Positions 1 to 11,175 of a stretch of 64,000 nucleotides of DNA are shown here, piece after piece. Made by a program: the position numbers and the translations under genes. This stretch comes from Gammaproteobacteria bacterium. Its GTDB lineage: Bacteria; Pseudomonadota; Gammaproteobacteria; Nevskiales; Nevskiaceae. The notes under the pieces are model-generated. The model saw only the letters and a program-made list of their open reading frames with translations, had not been told where the DNA came from and did not search any database. Positions within the stretch are counted from its first letter, which is position 1, and each line of letters starts with the position of its first letter. The stretch covers positions 1-64,000 of the forward strand of contig JACPFV010000011.1 of NCBI GenBank assembly GCA_016182805.1, in the 5' to 3' direction.

Positions 1-2309
1 CGCCGCGCCGCCTGCACCAGTTGCGCCGGAGCGTAGAAGCCCATCGGCAGCGAGTTGAGGATGGCGGCGAAGAACGCCGCCGGCTCGTGGCGCTTGAGCC
101 AGGCCGAGGCGTACGCCAGCAGCGCGAAGCTGGCGGCGTGCGACTCCGGGAAGCCGTACGAGCCGAAGCCGCGGATCATCTCGAAGATGCGCGCGGCGAA
201 CGCCGGCGCGTAGCCGCGCCGCGCCATGCCGTCGAGCAGGCGCTCGCGCAGGTGGTCCATGCTGCCGCCGCGCTTCCAGGCCGCCATCGAGCGGCGCAGA
301 TGGTCCGCCTCGCCGGGCGTGAAGCCGGCGGCGACGACGGCGATCTCCATCACCTGCTCCTGGAACAGCGGCACGCCGAGCGTGCGGCCGAGCACCTTCC
401 TCAGCTCGGCGCTGGGATATTCCTCCGGCTCCTCGCCGCGGCGGCGGCGCAGGTACGGGTGCACCATGCCGCCCTGGATCGGCCCCGGCCGCACGATGGC
501 GACCTCGATCACCAGGTCGTAGAACGTCCTGGGCTTGAGCCGCGGCAGCATCGCCATCTGCGCGCGCGACTCGATCTGGAACACGCCGATGGTGTCGCCG
601 CGGCCGATCATCTCGTACGTCGCCGGGTCCTCGGCCGGGATGTCCGCCAGGCGGAACGGTGCGCCGCGGCGCCGCGAGACGATGTCCAGCGCGCGCCGCA
701 GCGCGGACAGCATGCCCAGCGCCAGCACGTCCACCTTGAGCAGGCCCAGCGCCTCCAGGTCGTCCTTGTCCCACTGGATGATCGTGCGCTCCGGCATGGC
801 GGCGTTCTCCACCGGCACCAGTTGCGCCAGCGGCGCGTCGGAAATGACGAAGCCGCCCACGTGCTGCGACAGGTGGCGCGGAAAGTCCAGCAACCGGCCG
901 ACCAGGTGCAGGAACCGGCGCGCGGCGGCGGAGTCCGGGTCCAGGCCCGCTTCGCGCAGGCGCTGCGGGAACTCCTGCGGGGCGTCCCACCAGGCCAGGG
1001 ACTGCGACAGGCGGTCGAGCAGGTCCGGCGCCAGGCCCAGCGCGCGGCCGACGTCGCGGATCGCGCTGCGCGGCCGGTAGCCGACGACGGTCGCCGCCAG
1101 GGCGGCGCGCTCGCGCCCGTACTTGCGGTAGACGTACTGGATCACCTCCTCGCGCCGCTGGTGCTCGAAGTCCACGTCGATGTCCGGCGGCTCGTTGCGC
1201 TCGCGCGAGATGAAGCGCTCGAACAGCATGTTCATGCGCGCCGGGTCCACCTCGGTGATGCCCAGGGCGTAGCAGACCGCCGAGTTCGCCGCGCTGCCGC
1301 GGCCCTGGCACAGGATGCCGCGGCCGCGCGCGAAGCGGACGAGGTCGTGCACGGTCAGGAAGAAATGCTCGTAGCGCAGCTCGGCGATCAGCGCCAGCTC
1401 CTTGTCGATCAGCGCGCGCACCGCGGCCGGCACGCCCTGCGGGAAGCGTTCCCGCAGCCCGTCCTCGGTCAGCTCGCGCAGCCAGCCGGCGGCGTCGCGG
1501 CCGGCCGGCACCAGCTCCCGCGGGTAGGCGTAGCGCAGCTCGTCGAGGCGAAAGTCGCAGCGCCCGGCGATGCGCAGCGTTTCTTGCAGCAACTCCTCCG
1601 GATACAGCTCGCGCAGCTCCTCCAGGCGGCGCAGGTGGCGCTCGCCGTTGGGGAACAGCCGATGTCCGCACTCGGCGAGCGGCAGGCGGTGGCGGATCGC
1701 CGTCAGCACGTCTTGCACGACGCGCCGCCCGCGCACGTGCATGTGCACGTCGCCCGCCGCCGCCAGCGGAAGGCCGTGGCGCGCGCCCAGTGCTCGCAGG
1801 CGGCGCAGGCGCGCGCCGTCGTCGGCGCCGCGGTGCAGCTCCACCGCGATCCAGGCGCGTCCGGCAAAACGTTCGCGCAGCCAGGCGGCGTCCTCGTCGC
1901 GGGCCTCGGCGTCCGGGCACCACAGCGCGCAGACGCCGTCCGCCGCCGCGCCACGGGGCAGCGCGGGGGTGGGGAGGAAGTCGCAGCGCCGCAGCTTGTA
2001 GCTGCCCTTGGCGGCGGCACGCCGCGCCTGGGCGATCAAGCCGCAGATCGCCGCGTAGCCGTCGCGGTTCTCGGCCAGCAGGACCAGCTTGGGCCCGTCC
2101 TCCAGCCGCACTTCGGTGCCGACGATCAGCTTGAGGCCGTGTTGCCGCGCCGCCTGGTGCGCGCGCACGATGCCGGCCATCGAGCACTCGTCGGCGATGG
2201 CCAGGGCCTGGTAGCCCAGCTCGCGCGCGCGCCGGACCAGCTCGTGCGCGTGCGAGGCGCCGCGCAGGAAGGAGAAGTTGGACAGGCAGTGCAGCTCGGC
2301 GTAGCTCAC
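1..2309 (-). CDS. dnaE2: Error-prone DNA polymerase DnaE2 (3' end beyond window)
   Basis: C-family DNA polymerase alpha subunit used for damage-induced mutagenic lesion bypass with ImuA and ImuB. The reverse strand is open for about 769 codons from a GTG start to the window edge; the family is usually 1,000-1,080 residues, so the C-terminus lies outside. An N-terminal PHP domain begins [15 protein letters not shown]. The palm carries the catalytic aspartates in [15 protein letters not shown] near residue 370. The shorter N-terminus and the imu context favour DnaE2 over replicative DnaE1. The GTG start overlaps the imuB stop (GTGA), so translation is probably coupled. It is the last gene of the LexA-controlled operon. 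The family and role are well established; only the missing end limits the call. Confidence 0.93.
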   Translation of the reverse strand, partial: MSYAELHCLSNFSFLRGASHAHELVRRARELGYQALAIADECSMAGIVRAHQAARQHGLKLIVGTEVRLEDGPKLVLLAENRDGYAAICGLIAQARRAAAKGSYKLRRCDFLPTPALPRGAAADGVCALWCPDAEARDEDAAWLRERFAGRAWIAVELHRGADDGARLRRLRALGARHGLPLAAAGDVHMHVRGRRVVQDVLTAIRHRLPLAECGHRLFPNGERHLRRLEELRELYPEELLQETLRIAGRCDFRLDELRYAYPRELVPAGRDAAGWLRELTEDGLRERFPQGVPAAVRALIDKELALIAELRYEHFFLTVHDLVRFARGRGILCQGRGSAANSAVCYALGITEVDPARMNMLFERFISRERNEPPDIDVDFEHQRREEVIQYVYRKYGRERAALAATVVGYRPRSAIRDVGRALGLAPDLLDRLSQSLAWWDAPQEFPQRLREAGLDPDSAAARRFLHLVGRLLDFPRHLSQHVGGFVISDAPLAQLVPVENAAMPERTIIQWDKDDLEALGLLKVDVLALGMLSALRRALDIVSRRRGAPFRLADIPAEDPATYEMIGRGDTIGVFQIESRAQMAMLPRLKPRTFYDLVIEVAIVRPGPIQGGMVHPYLRRRRGEEPEEYPSAELRKVLGRTLGVPLFQEQVMEIAVVAAGFTPGEADHLRRSMAAWKRGGSMDHLRERLLDGMARRGYAPAFAARIFEMIRGFGSYGFPESHAASFALLAYASAWLKRHEPAAFFAAILNSLPMGFYAPAQLVQAAR

Positions 2310-3745
2310 GCCCAGATTCCCTGCAGGTACCACTGCCCGTCCGCGCGGTCCTGGAATACCCACAGGCGCGCGTCGCCGGCGCGGGCGGTGTAGTAGTCGC
2401 GCGCGACCGGCGCGCCGTCCCACCAGCCGCTCTCGATGCGCTCGGCGGCGCCGAGCACGGCCGGCGGCCCGGCCAGCCGGCGCGGCGGATCGAGCAGCCA
2501 GGGCGGCCGCGGCGCGCGCCCGCCGTCGTCGCCGCCCCGCGGCGGCAGCCGCGCGGGAGCGGCGCCGGCGACCGGCATGCCGGTCGTGCAGGCCCGCTCC
2601 GGCCGGTGATCGGCGGCCAGGCCCAGGCCGAGCACGGCGTCGGCGCCCAGGCGCGCGATCAGCTTTTCCAGCAGTTGCCGCCATTCGGCGTCGCGGCGGC
2701 CGGCGCCGCCAAAAAGGTCCGGCTGCGGCGCCTCCGGCGCGGCGAAGTGCTCGGCGCAAAGTTCCAGCTCGCGCACGGCGGCGGGCAGGGCGGTCCGCTC
2801 CAGGCGCTCGCGCAGGAGCTGGAACAGGTGCTCGGCGCCGCGGCTGGGGGCGAGCAGGCGCAGCTCCAGCGCGCTGGGCGCGCGCCCGGCGTGCCGCATG
2901 CGCAGGGTGAAGCGCTCCACGCCGGTGTCGCGCGCGCGCAGGTACTGGGCCAGCTCCTGCATCAGGCGGCGCGCGGGAAACAGCAGGGATTCGGCGCTGT
3001 CGACCTCGCCCAGCAGATCGAGGCGCCGCCGGTAGCGCGGCGGCGGGCGGACGGCCGGGCGTAGGTCCGGCGCGCGGCCGGTCAGGCGGTCCAGATAGCC
3101 GATCGCGCCGGCGCCGAAGCGGCGCGCGAGCGCGTCGCGCGGCAGCGCCAGCAGCTCGCCGGCGCGCCGCAGGCCGCTGTCGCGCAGGGCGGCGAGCGTT
3201 TCCGCCGGCAGGCGCAGCGCCGGCAGCGGCAGGCCTTGCAGCCAGTCCCACAGTTCCTGGCGGTCGCGCGCGGCCGGGCGGTCGAGCTGGGCGGCCAGCG
3301 CCGCGCCTTCGAGCGTCGGCGCGACGCCGATGCGGCAGGACAGCGGCTGCCCGCCGAGCGCCGCGCGCGCTTCGGCGAGCAGCGCGTCGAGGCCGCCGAA
3401 CAGGCGCAGGCTCGCCGCGATCTCCACCCAGACGGCGTGGACAGGGGCCTCGCCCGGCCGGGCCGGCTCGCGCAGCTCCAGGTGCACCGGCTGGCCGAAG
3501 CGGTACGCGAGGTACGCCAGCGATTCGAGCGCCGCGCGCTCCGCCCGCGCGTTGCGCCCGACGGCGCGCAGCTGCGGATGCAGCGCCTGCACCGCGCCCC
3601 AGTCGGCGCCGGCCGGCAGCGGCAGGGTGGACGCGACCACCCAGCGCCGCGGGCCGCGCCTTTCGGTGACGGCGAGGGGAGCGTCCGCCGGCGGCGTCAG
3701 CGCCTCCAGCGCCAGGCGGTGCGGCAGCAGGCAGAGCCAGAGCAT
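2306..3745 (-). CDS. imuB: ImuB, catalytically inactive Y-family polymerase-like protein
   Basis: Adaptor of the ImuA-ImuB-DnaE2 mutasome, 479 residues. The fold is DinB/Y-family-like, but the N-terminus ([16 protein letters not shown]) and the later [12 protein letters not shown] segment lack the acidic metal ligands of active Y-family polymerases, as known for ImuB. A QPDLFGG stretch near residue 340 fits a beta-clamp binding motif (QxxLF), which in this family recruits the complex to the replication clamp. It ends GTGA-overlapped with dnaE2 and starts 4 nt after imuA, so it belongs to one SOS operon. Its proposed role is to bridge the clamp and DnaE2 at lesions. Confidence 0.92.
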   Translation of the reverse strand: MLWLCLLPHRLALEALTPPADAPLAVTERRGPRRWVVASTLPLPAGADWGAVQALHPQLRAVGRNARAERAALESLAYLAYRFGQPVHLELREPARPGEAPVHAVWVEIAASLRLFGGLDALLAEARAALGGQPLSCRIGVAPTLEGAALAAQLDRPAARDRQELWDWLQGLPLPALRLPAETLAALRDSGLRRAGELLALPRDALARRFGAGAIGYLDRLTGRAPDLRPAVRPPPRYRRRLDLLGEVDSAESLLFPARRLMQELAQYLRARDTGVERFTLRMRHAGRAPSALELRLLAPSRGAEHLFQLLRERLERTALPAAVRELELCAEHFAAPEAPQPDLFGGAGRRDAEWRQLLEKLIARLGADAVLGLGLAADHRPERACTTGMPVAGAAPARLPPRGGDDGGRAPRPPWLLDPPRRLAGPPAVLGAAERIESGWWDGAPVARDYYTARAGDARLWVFQDRADGQWYLQGIWA

Positions 3746-3749
3746 GCGC

Positions 3750-4379
3750 TCACGCCGCGGCGCACCAGCGCCGGCCGGAGATGCCGCCCCGGCACTTCAG
3801 GATTTCCACGTCCAGCCCCGCGGCCGTGCGCGCGAGATGCAGGCGCAGCGCGGCCGGCGAGGCCTGCGCGGCGTGGCGCGCGTCGCGGAACAGGATGCCG
3901 ATGGCGGCGCCGTCCTCGGCCGCGAGCTGGAGCCGGCGCAGCTCGCGCTCGTCGGTGCGCTGCGGCCAGGCCAGCACCGTGCCGTAGCACTGCGAGCGCA
4001 GCATCTGCTCGGCGGCCCACAGCGTGCCGTCGGCGGTGTCCGGTCGCACCACGGTCACGCGCGGCAGCACCACGCCGGCCGCGGCCAGCGCCGGCGCGTA
4101 CGGGATGTACGGCGGCCCGACCAGGCCGACGCGGCCGCCGGCCTGGGTCACGCGCGCCAGGTACGGCAGCACCAGGCTCAGCTCGCCGATGCCGGCCGGC
4201 GCGTGCAGGATCTCGGTCAGCGCGCCGGCCGGCCAGCCGCCGCCGGGCAGCAGGCGGTCGAAGTCGGCATGGCCGGTGGACTCGGCGCGGATCGCGGCGC
4301 AGGCGTCGCCGCGGAACAGGCGCGGGTCCTCCAGCAGGCGCGCGACGGCCTCCCCGCGCAGGCCCGCCGCCGCGGTCAC
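3750..4379 (-). CDS. imuA: ImuA, RecA-like mutasome protein
   Basis: Protein of 209 residues, usual for the short ImuA (SulA/RecA-related) family of proteobacteria. It contains the [19 protein letters not shown] segment typical of ImuA, where the RecA-like core begins, and a [14 protein letters not shown] stretch in place of a clear Walker box. Family knowledge gives it a role in the ImuA-ImuB-DnaE2 translesion complex, possibly modulating RecA. The start overlaps the lexA stop (ATGA, 4376-4379), and imuB follows after 4 nt. It is expected to be induced by DNA damage through the LexA box upstream of lexA. Confidence 0.9.
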   Translation of the reverse strand: MTAAAGLRGEAVARLLEDPRLFRGDACAAIRAESTGHADFDRLLPGGGWPAGALTEILHAPAGIGELSLVLPYLARVTQAGGRVGLVGPPYIPYAPALAAAGVVLPRVTVVRPDTADGTLWAAEQMLRSQCYGTVLAWPQRTDERELRRLQLAAEDGAAIGILFRDARHAAQASPAALRLHLARTAAGLDVEILKCRGGISGRRWCAAA

Positions 4380-4996
4380 GGCAGGGCGCCGAGCTGCGGG
4401 CGGATCACGCCCACCGCCAGGCCCTCGATCGCCAGCTCCTGGCGGCGCAGGTCCAGCTCGATCGGCGCGAACTGCGGGTTGGCCGGCAGCAGGCGCACGC
4501 GCGCGCCCAGGCGCTGCAGGCGCTTGACCGTGACCTCCTCGCCAATGCGCGCGACCACGATCTGGCCGCTGTGCGCCTCGCGCGTCTTGTGCACCGCCAG
4601 CAGGTCGCCGTCGAGGATGCCGGCGTCGCGCATGGATTGGCCGCGCACGCGCAGCAGGTAGTCGGCGCGCGGCGTGAACAGGCGCGGGTCGAGCATGTAG
4701 CGCGTCTCGATGTTCTCGATCGCGAGCAGCGGGCTGCCGGCGGCAACGCGGCCCAGCAGCGGCAGGCCTGCTTCCTCGTTGGCCGCCTCCAGCAGGCGGA
4801 TGCCGCGCGCCGCGCCGGGGACCAGTTCGATCACGCCCTTGCGCGCCAGCGCGCGCAGGTGGTCCTCGGCCGCGGTGGGCGAGCGGAAGCCGAAGCGCTG
4901 CATGATGTCCGCGCGCGTCGGCGGATGGCCGTGCCCGGCGCAGAACGCCTGGATGAAGACGAGGACTTCGGACTGGCGTGGGGTGAGTTCGGACAT
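4376..4996 (-). CDS. lexA: LexA SOS repressor
   Basis: Self-cleaving SOS repressor, 206 residues. The N-terminal winged helix starts [15 protein letters not shown]. The Ala-Gly cleavage site is seen in [13 protein letters not shown] near residue 85. The catalytic serine lies in [15 protein letters not shown] and the lysine in [10 protein letters not shown], so autoproteolysis should be intact. It is the first gene of lexA-imuA-imuB-dnaE2, and a strong LexA box lies 18 bp before the start, which implies autoregulation. In several proteobacteria the copy linked to imuA-imuB-dnaE2 is a second LexA; whether another lexA exists in this genome cannot be judged here. Confidence 0.95.
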   Translation of the reverse strand: MSELTPRQSEVLVFIQAFCAGHGHPPTRADIMQRFGFRSPTAAEDHLRALARKGVIELVPGAARGIRLLEAANEEAGLPLLGRVAAGSPLLAIENIETRYMLDPRLFTPRADYLLRVRGQSMRDAGILDGDLLAVHKTREAHSGQIVVARIGEEVTVKRLQRLGARVRLLPANPQFAPIELDLRRQELAIEGLAVGVIRPQLGALP

Positions 4997-5006
4997 GGGG
5001 CGTCTC

Positions 5007-5036
5007 CCGTTGACTGTATATTTATACAGTCAACGG
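5007..5036. promoter_or_regulatory. LexA box inside a 30-bp perfect palindrome
   Basis: The 16-bp core at 5014-5029 reads CTGTATATTTATACAG, matching the gammaproteobacterial LexA consensus CTG-N10-CAG with an alternating AT centre. Perfect dyad symmetry extends outward to 14-bp arms (5007-5020 and 5023-5036) around a 2-bp centre. It lies 10-40 bp before the lexA start and just after the stop of the upstream permease gene. It should control the whole lexA-imuA-imuB-dnaE2 operon. Confidence 0.92.
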
Positions 5037-5054
5037 GCGGCGCTGTCATGTCCC

Positions 5055-5831
5055 TCAGTTCTTGAGGCGGTAGCCGGTCTTGAAGATCCACCCGACCAGC
5101 AGCAGGCAGATCAGCAGGAACCCCAGCGTGAACGCCAGGCTCGGGACCACGCCCACGTCCGAGCTGCCGTAGAAGCTCCAGCGGAAGCCGCTGATGAGGT
5201 AGACCACCGGGTTGAACAGGCTCACCGTCTGCCAGGCCGGCGGCAGCACCGCGATGGAATAGAACGCGCCGCCCAGGAAGGTCAGCGGCGTCACCACCAG
5301 CATGGGGATGAGCTGGAGCTGCTCGAAGTTTTTCGCCCAGATGCCGATGATGAAGCCGAACAGGCTGAAGCTGGCTGCCGTCAGCAGCAGGAAGGCGGCC
5401 ATCCACACCGGATGGAGAATCCGGATCGGCACGAACAGCGCCGAGGTCGCCAGGATGATGAGGCCCAGGATCGCCGACTTGGTGGTCGCCGCGCCGACGT
5501 AGCCCAGCACCGTCTCCAGCGGCGACACCGGCGCCGACAGCAGCTCGTAGATCGTGCCGGTGAACTTGGGGAAGTAGATGCCGAACGAGGCGTTGAAGAT
5601 GCTCTCGGTGAACAGCGTGAGCATGATCAGGCCGGGCACGATGAAGGCGCCGTACGGCACGCCGCCGATCTCCTCCATGCGCGCGCCGATGGCCGCGCCG
5701 AACACCACGAAGTAGAGCGAGGTGGTGATGACCGGCGTCAGCACGCTTTGCAGCAGGGTGCGGCCGAAGCGCGCCATCTCGAAGCGGTAGATCGCCCACA
5801 CGCCGTAGGCGTTGAAGGTCCGCGAACTCAT
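5055..5831 (-). CDS. ABC-2 type transporter permease (YadH-like)
   Basis: Membrane subunit of an ABC-2 exporter, 258 residues, like E. coli YadH (about 256). Six hydrophobic segments are visible, for example [51 protein letters not shown] and [19 protein letters not shown]. The family [18 protein letters not shown] motif is present near residue 175. The ATG overlaps the stop of the ATPase gene (ATGA at 5828-5831), so the two subunits are co-translated. The substrate is unknown. The next gene downstream is lexA, which has its own operator. Confidence 0.88.
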   Translation of the reverse strand: MSSRTFNAYGVWAIYRFEMARFGRTLLQSVLTPVITTSLYFVVFGAAIGARMEEIGGVPYGAFIVPGLIMLTLFTESIFNASFGIYFPKFTGTIYELLSAPVSPLETVLGYVGAATTKSAILGLIILATSALFVPIRILHPVWMAAFLLLTAASFSLFGFIIGIWAKNFEQLQLIPMLVVTPLTFLGGAFYSIAVLPPAWQTVSLFNPVVYLISGFRWSFYGSSDVGVVPSLAFTLGFLLICLLLVGWIFKTGYRLKN

Positions 5832-6772
5832 GCCTGCGCTCCCTGCCGTTCGCTCACCAGGCTCACGAAGATGTCCTCCAGCGAGCTTTGCCGGGTGTTG
5901 AGGTCCTTGAAGGCGATGTCCAGCTCGATCAGGCGCTTGAGCAGGCGCGGCACGTCGGTATGCTCGCGCCCGGCCTCGAACACGTATTCGAGTTCCTGGC
6001 CGCCGTTCTTCAGCGCCAGCCGCCAGTCGGCCAGCGCCGCCGGCACTTCCGCCATCGGCGCCTGCAGGTGCAGGGTCAGCTGCTTGCGGCCCAGCTTCTT
6101 CATCAGCGCGGCTTTTTCTTCCACCAGGATCGGCTCGCCCTTGTGGATCACGCCGATGCGGTCGGCCATTTCCTCCGCCTCCTCGATGTAGTGCGTGGTC
6201 AGGATGATGGTGACGCCGCTCTCGCGCAGGCGCCGCACCAGCGCCCACATGTCGCGGCGCAGCTCCACGTCCACGCCCGCGGTCGGCTCGTCCAGGAACA
6301 GGATCTGCGGCTCGTGCGCCAGCGCCTTGGCGATCATCACCCGGCGCTTCATGCCGCCGGACAGGGTCATGATCCGGTCCTTGCGCTTGTCCCACAGCGA
6401 CAGATCGCGCAGGACCTTCTCCAGGTGCGCGGGGTTCGGCGGGCAGCCGAACAGGCCGCGGCTGAAGCGGACCGTCGTCCACACCGTCTCGAACGAATCG
6501 GTCGCCAGCTCCTGCGGCACCAGGCCGATGCGCGAGCGCGTGGCGCGATAGTCGTGCCGGATATCGTGGCCGTCCACCGTCACGGTGCCGGTGCTGGGCG
6601 TGACGATGCCGCAGACGATGTTGATGAGCGTGGTCTTGCCCGCGCCGTTGGGGCCGAGCAGGGCGAAGATTTCGCCGCGGCGGATGTCGAGGTCCACGCG
6701 CTTGAGGGCCTGCAGGCCGGAGGCGTAGGTCTTGGTCAGGTCGGAAATCTTCAGGATCGGTTGCATGGACAT
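5828..6772 (-). CDS. ABC transporter ATP-binding protein (YadG-like)
   Basis: Nucleotide-binding subunit of the ABC-2 exporter, 314 residues from ATG 6772 ([14 protein letters not shown]); an alternative ATG two codons later is equally plausible. Walker [10 protein letters not shown] is near residue 42. The signature is a variant, LSGGM. Walker B is [12 protein letters not shown], and the switch histidine lies in [13 protein letters not shown]. The C-terminal extension resembles YadG. The start codon is only 22 bp from that of the divergent radical SAM gene, so its promoter must overlap that gene or sit inside the short gap. Paired with the permease at 5055-5831. Confidence 0.9.
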   Translation of the reverse strand: MSMQPILKISDLTKTYASGLQALKRVDLDIRRGEIFALLGPNGAGKTTLINIVCGIVTPSTGTVTVDGHDIRHDYRATRSRIGLVPQELATDSFETVWTTVRFSRGLFGCPPNPAHLEKVLRDLSLWDKRKDRIMTLSGGMKRRVMIAKALAHEPQILFLDEPTAGVDVELRRDMWALVRRLRESGVTIILTTHYIEEAEEMADRIGVIHKGEPILVEEKAALMKKLGRKQLTLHLQAPMAEVPAALADWRLALKNGGQELEYVFEAGREHTDVPRLLKRLIELDIAFKDLNTRQSSLEDIFVSLVSERQGAQA

Positions 6773-6794
6773 GACATTAGCGTACGCTTGCGCC

Positions 6795-8723
6795 ATGTCC
6801 GCCAAGCCCCTGCGCGTGCTGTCCGTCATCCCGCCGATGACGCAGCTCAACACGCCGTACCCGTCCACCGCCTACCTGACCGGCTTCCTGCGCTCGCGCG
6901 GGGTGGACGCGGTGCAGGAGGACCTCGCCCTGGCCCTGGTGCTCAATCTGTTCTCGCCGGACGGCCTGGAGGCGCTGCGGGCGCACGTCCGGACGATTCC
7001 CGAGCGCGCGCGCACGCCGCGCGTGTGCGCCTTCCTGGCGCGGTTCAACCGCTACCGCGCCACGATCGCGCCGGCCGTGGCCTTCCTGCAGGGCCGCGAC
7101 GGCACGCTGGCGCACCGCATCGCCGGCCGCCGCTTCCTGCCGGAAGGGCCGCGCTTCGAGTCCCTGGACGTCTACATCGACGAGGACGGCGGCGACCCGC
7201 TGGCCTGGGCGTTCGGCGCGCTCGGCGCGCAGGACCGCGCGCGCCACCTCGCCACGCTGTACCTGAACGACCTCGCCGACGTGCTGCGCGAGGCGGTGGA
7301 CCCGCGCTTCGAGTTCGTGCGCTACGCCGAGTCCCTGGCGCAAAGCCAGCCCACGTTCGAGCCGCTGGCGGCGGCGCTGGGCGCGCCGCGCAATCTCATC
7401 GACGACGCCCTGCGCGAGCTGACGCTGGCCGCGCTGGCGCGGCATCGGCCGGATGTCGTGCTGGTGTCGGCGCCGTTCCCCGGCAACGTGTACGGCGCGT
7501 TCCGCATCGCCCAGGCGGTCAAGGCGCGGGACCCGGCCATCGTCACCGTGCTGGGCGGCGGCTTCGTCAACACCGAGCTGCGCGAGCTGGCCGAGCCGCG
7601 CGTGTTCGACTATTTCGACTACGTGAGCCTGGACGCCGGCGAGCGCCCGCTGCTGGCGCTGCTGGAGCACCTGCGCGGCGAGCGGCCGCGGGAGAAGCTG
7701 GTGCGCATGTTCGTCCGGTCCGGCGATCCGCCGGCCGTGCGCTTCGTCGACAGCGGCGAGCCGGACGTGCCGTTCGCGCAGATCGGGGCGCCGACCTGGG
7801 ACGGCCTGCCGGTGGACGGGTATTTGTCCGTGCTCGACATGCTCAATCCCATGCACCGCCTGTGGTCGGACGGCCGCTGGAACAAGCTGACCGTGGCGCA
7901 CGGCTGCTACTGGAAGAAGTGCAGCTTCTGCGACGTGACGCTGGACTACATCTCGCGCTACGACACCGCGGCCGCGGCCACGCTGGCGGACCGCATCGAA
8001 GCGATCGTCGCCGAGACCGGCCAGACCGGCTTTCATTTCGTCGACGAGGCCGCGCCGCCCAAGGCGCTGCGGGCCCTGGCCGCCGAGCTGCAACAGCGCC
8101 GGCTCGCGATCTCCTGGTGGGGCAACATCCGCTTCGAGAAAACCTTTACGCCGGAGCTGTGCCGGCAACTGGCGGACAGCGGCTGCATCGCCGTCACCGG
8201 CGGCCTGGAGGTCGCGTCCGACCGCCTGCTGAAGTTGATGAAGAAGGGCGTCTCGGTGGCGCAGGTGGCGCGCGTCACGCGCGCGTTCAGCGACGCCGGC
8301 ATCCTGGTCCACGCCTACCTGATGTACGGCTTCCCGACCCAGACCGTGCAGGACACCGTGGACGCGCTGGAATACGTGCGCCAGTTGTTCCTGGAGGGCT
8401 GCCTGCAATCCGGCTTCTTCCATCGCTTCACCTGCACGGCGCATTCGCCGGTCGGCCAGCGCCCGGAGGAGTTCGGGATCAGGCTGGCGGAGATGCCGCC
8501 GACGCCCTTTGCCCGCAACGACATCCCGTTCGTCGATCCCACCGGCGTGGACCACGACGAGCTGGGCGCCGCGCTCAGCAAGGCGCTGTACAACTACATG
8601 CACGGCCTCGGCCTGGAGGAGGACGTGCGCAGCTGGTTCGCCGGGCGCGTGCCGCGCACGAAAGTCCCGCGCGATTACATCGCGCGGGCGCTGGCGGATG
8701 GTCCAGGGGCGGCGGTGGCTTAG
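6795..8723 (+). CDS. B12-binding domain radical SAM protein, CX4CX2C type
   Basis: Putative cobalamin-dependent radical SAM enzyme, 642 residues from ATG 6795; this start is preferred because upstream alternatives run into the divergent ABC gene. The N-terminal part ([20 protein letters not shown], and [19 protein letters not shown] around residues 214-235) fits a B12-binding Rossmann domain. The Fe-S cluster motif is [12 protein letters not shown] near residue 370, with CX4CX2C spacing rather than the usual CX3CX2[12 protein letters not shown] and [19 protein letters not shown] follow in the TIM-barrel part. The substrate cannot be told. Its stop overlaps the convergent SRPBCC gene by 4 bp. 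Confidence 0.82.
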   Translation: MSAKPLRVLSVIPPMTQLNTPYPSTAYLTGFLRSRGVDAVQEDLALALVLNLFSPDGLEALRAHVRTIPERARTPRVCAFLARFNRYRATIAPAVAFLQGRDGTLAHRIAGRRFLPEGPRFESLDVYIDEDGGDPLAWAFGALGAQDRARHLATLYLNDLADVLREAVDPRFEFVRYAESLAQSQPTFEPLAAALGAPRNLIDDALRELTLAALARHRPDVVLVSAPFPGNVYGAFRIAQAVKARDPAIVTVLGGGFVNTELRELAEPRVFDYFDYVSLDAGERPLLALLEHLRGERPREKLVRMFVRSGDPPAVRFVDSGEPDVPFAQIGAPTWDGLPVDGYLSVLDMLNPMHRLWSDGRWNKLTVAHGCYWKKCSFCDVTLDYISRYDTAAAATLADRIEAIVAETGQTGFHFVDEAAPPKALRALAAELQQRRLAISWWGNIRFEKTFTPELCRQLADSGCIAVTGGLEVASDRLLKLMKKGVSVAQVARVTRAFSDAGILVHAYLMYGFPTQTVQDTVDALEYVRQLFLEGCLQSGFFHRFTCTAHSPVGQRPEEFGIRLAEMPPTPFARNDIPFVDPTGVDHDELGAALSKALYNYMHGLGLEEDVRSWFAGRVPRTKVPRDYIARALADGPGAAVA

Positions 8724-9202
8724 GCGGCTTTCTTCTTCGCCAGCTTCTCGCAGTGTTGTTTCAGCCCCGCGGTCTGCCGGTCGAAGCCGTCCTGCACTTT
8801 CTTGATCGGCGCAAAGCCGGCGAACAGGCCGGTGAGCTGGATATGCGTGCGGTAGCGCGTGCGGCCGTCCGGCAGTTGCTCCAGTTCCTGGGTGCGGTGG
8901 CTGCGCACCAGGTTCATCGCGGCCAGCGGGCCGCCGAAGTTGTAGGCGTAGCAGGCGCGCAGGATTTTGTCGGGACCGGGGGCGGGCGCGTCCACCTGCA
9001 CGATGCGCTCGTTCGAGATCAGGCCCTTGCCGTCGGCCCAGCGCACGTGCAGGGCGATGGGGGCGCCGACCTTCGGTCCGCCCGGGCAGTCCACGCGGGG
9101 CGTGAAGGGGTTCCAGTCGCCGTAGCGGGGCAGGTCCATCATCACTTGCCAGACCCGTTCAATCGGGGCTTCGATGATGGCTTCAGCGTGTGCGGTCGTC
9201 AT
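8720..9202 (-). CDS. SRPBCC (START-like) family protein
   Basis: Small hydrophobic-ligand-binding fold protein, 160 residues. The N-terminus [20 protein letters not shown] is the typical first strand and helix of polyketide cyclase/dehydrase-like SRPBCC proteins, followed by [16 protein letters not shown]. No catalytic residues can be assigned. Its ATG overlaps the stop of the aldolase gene (ATGA at 9199-9202), making it the last gene of the meta-cleavage operon and suggesting a ligand or intermediate of steroid or aromatic degradation. That role is inference from position only. Confidence 0.75.
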   Translation of the reverse strand: MTTAHAEAIIEAPIERVWQVMMDLPRYGDWNPFTPRVDCPGGPKVGAPIALHVRWADGKGLISNERIVQVDAPAPGPDKILRACYAYNFGGPLAAMNLVRSHRTQELEQLPDGRTRYRTHIQLTGLFAGFAPIKKVQDGFDRQTAGLKQHCEKLAKKKAA

Positions 9203-10239
9203 GCGGTGGCCCTCGTCTTGGCGCGTTCCTTGGACATCGTGATCGCGGCATCCTCGATCATGTCTTCCTGGCCGCCGACCATGCCGCGGCGGCCCAGCTC
9301 CAGCAGGATCTCGCGCGCCGGCACGCCGTAGCGCGCCTCGGCGCGCTTGGCGAACAGCAGGAAGGAGGAATACACGCCGGCGTAGCCGAGCGTCAGCGCG
9401 TCGCGGTCGATGCGGATCGGGTTGTCCAGGATCGGCTGGATCAGATCCTCGGCGACGTCCGAGACCTTGAACAGATCGATGCCGGTGTCGATGCCCATGC
9501 GGTTGCAGACGGCGACCAGCACTTCGGTCGGCGTGTTGCCGGCGCCCGCGCCCAGGCCCGCGCAGGCGGCATCCACGCGGCGCGCGCCTTCCTCGATGGC
9601 GGCAACGGAGTTCGCCACGCCCATCGACAGATTGTGGTGGCCGTGGAAACCGATCTCGGTCTCCGGCTTGAGCTTTTCGCGCAGCAGGCCGATGCGCGCG
9701 CGCACGTCGTCCGGCAGCATGTAGCCGGCGGAGTCGGTGACATAGATGCAGTTCGCGCCATAGCTCTCCATGAGCCGGGCCTGCTCGAGGATTTTCTCGG
9801 CCGGGATCATGTGCGCCATCATCAGGAAGCCCACGGTGTCCAGGCCCATCTTGCGCGACAGGCCGATGTGCTGCTCGGACACGTCGGCTTCGGTGCAGTG
9901 GGTGGCGACGCGGATCGTGGTCACGCCGCAGTCGGCCGCCATGCGCAGATGGTCCACCGTGCCGATGCCGGGCAGCAGCAGCGCCGACACCTGGGTCTTC
10001 TTCAGCAGCGGGATCACGCCGCGCAGGTATTCCTGGTCGGTATGCGCGGGAAAGCCGTAGTTGACCGAGGAGCCGCCCAGGCCGTCGCCGTGGGTGACTT
10101 CCAGCAGCGGCACGCCGGCGGCGTCCACGCCCTTGGCGATGGTCTGCATCTGCTCCAGGCTGATGCGATGCCGCTTGGGGTGCATGCCGTCCCGCAGGGA
10201 CATCTCATGCACCTTGATCTTCACGCCCTTCAGGTTCAT
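9199..10239 (-). CDS. 4-hydroxy-2-oxovalerate aldolase (steroid/aromatic meta-cleavage pathway)
   Basis: Class II pyruvate aldolase of the BphI/DmpG/HsaF family, 346 residues. It splits 4-hydroxy-2-oxo acids into pyruvate and an aldehyde, which is channelled to the partner acylating dehydrogenase. The N-terminus [21 protein letters not shown] holds the conserved RDGxH metal/substrate motif, and [16 protein letters not shown] the HxH metal ligands near residue 200. [15 protein letters not shown] is also typical. It lies 10 nt after the dehydrogenase gene and overlaps the SRPBCC gene. In a steroid context it would be TesG/HsaF-like, giving pyruvate and propionaldehyde; an Mhp-type aromatic pathway enzyme is the alternative. 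Confidence 0.92.
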   Translation of the reverse strand: MNLKGVKIKVHEMSLRDGMHPKRHRISLEQMQTIAKGVDAAGVPLLEVTHGDGLGGSSVNYGFPAHTDQEYLRGVIPLLKKTQVSALLLPGIGTVDHLRMAADCGVTTIRVATHCTEADVSEQHIGLSRKMGLDTVGFLMMAHMIPAEKILEQARLMESYGANCIYVTDSAGYMLPDDVRARIGLLREKLKPETEIGFHGHHNLSMGVANSVAAIEEGARRVDAACAGLGAGAGNTPTEVLVAVCNRMGIDTGIDLFKVSDVAEDLIQPILDNPIRIDRDALTLGYAGVYSSFLLFAKRAEARYGVPAREILLELGRRGMVGGQEDMIEDAAITMSKERAKTRATA

Positions 10240-10249
10240 GGCCGCTCCT

Positions 10250-11161
10250 TCACGCCAGCGCCGGTTCGAACGACAGCCGGCCGGCGCGCATTTCTTCCGC
10301 GAACATTTCCGCCGCGCGCGTGGCCGAGGCGGTCATGATGTCCAGGTTGCCGGCGTACTTGGGCAGGAAGTCGCCCAGGCCCTCGACCTCGATGAAGGTG
10401 GTGACGCGGTTGCCGTCGAACACCGGGCCGTTCTTGAGGCGGTAGCCGGGCACGTACTTCTGCACCTCCGCGATCATGGCGTGCACCGAGGCTTCGATCT
10501 CCGCCTGCTTCGGCAGTTCCTTCGTGAGGCAGTGAATGGTGTCGCGCATGATGAGCGGCGGCTCGGCCGGGTTGATGACGATGATCGCCTTGCCCTCGTC
10601 GGCGCCGCCGATCTTCGCCACCGCGCCGGCGGTGGTGCGGGTGAACTCGTCGATGTTCTTGCGCGTGCCGGGACCGACCGACTTGGAGGCGACCGTCGCG
10701 ACAATCTCGGCGTACTTCACTTTCTGCACGCGCGACACCGCATAGACCATCGGGATCGTTGCTTGGCCGCCGCAGGTCACCATGTTCACGTTTGGCTCGC
10801 GCCGCCCGGCGTGCGCCTTCAGGTTGATCGGCGGCACGCAGTACGGGCCGACCGCGGCCGGCGTGAGGTCGATCATCATCACGCCGAGCCGGGTCAGCTT
10901 GTCGGAGTTGTCCTTGTGCACGTAGGCGGAGGTCGCGTCGAAGGCGATGCGCACGCCGTCCTTCTTCACGTGCGGCAGCAGGCCATCCACGCCCTGGTCG
11001 GTGGTCTTCAGGCCCAGCGCCTTGGCGCGGGCCAGGCCCTCGCTGGCGGCTTCGATGCCAACCATCCAGGCCGGCTCAAGGATCGGGCTGCGGCGCAGCT
11101 TGTACATCAGGTCGGTGCCGATGTTGCCGGAGCCGATGATGGCGCACTTGATCTTTTGCAT
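10250..11161 (-). CDS. Acetaldehyde/propionaldehyde dehydrogenase (acylating)
   Basis: Partner of the aldolase in the BphJ/DmpF/HsaG family, 303 residues from ATG 11161 ([19 protein letters not shown]). It converts the aldehyde product to acyl-CoA with NAD+. The N-terminal Rossmann glycine motif is GSGNIGTD. The catalytic cysteine lies in [16 protein letters not shown] near residue 130. The C-terminal PNxxD-type dimer region includes [19 protein letters not shown]. It starts 14 nt after the hydratase stop. The pair forms a channelling complex in characterised homologues. Confidence 0.93.
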   Translation of the reverse strand: MQKIKCAIIGSGNIGTDLMYKLRRSPILEPAWMVGIEAASEGLARAKALGLKTTDQGVDGLLPHVKKDGVRIAFDATSAYVHKDNSDKLTRLGVMMIDLTPAAVGPYCVPPINLKAHAGRREPNVNMVTCGGQATIPMVYAVSRVQKVKYAEIVATVASKSVGPGTRKNIDEFTRTTAGAVAKIGGADEGKAIIVINPAEPPLIMRDTIHCLTKELPKQAEIEASVHAMIAEVQKYVPGYRLKNGPVFDGNRVTTFIEVEGLGDFLPKYAGNLDIMTASATRAAEMFAEEMRAGRLSFEPALA

Positions 11162-11175
11162 CGCGATTCCTTGCC

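Noticed and set aside
5888-9331. 1,147-codon plus-strand frame over the ABC and radical SAM genes
   Set aside because: It is antisense to the ATPase and out of frame with the radical SAM gene; no motif supports it.
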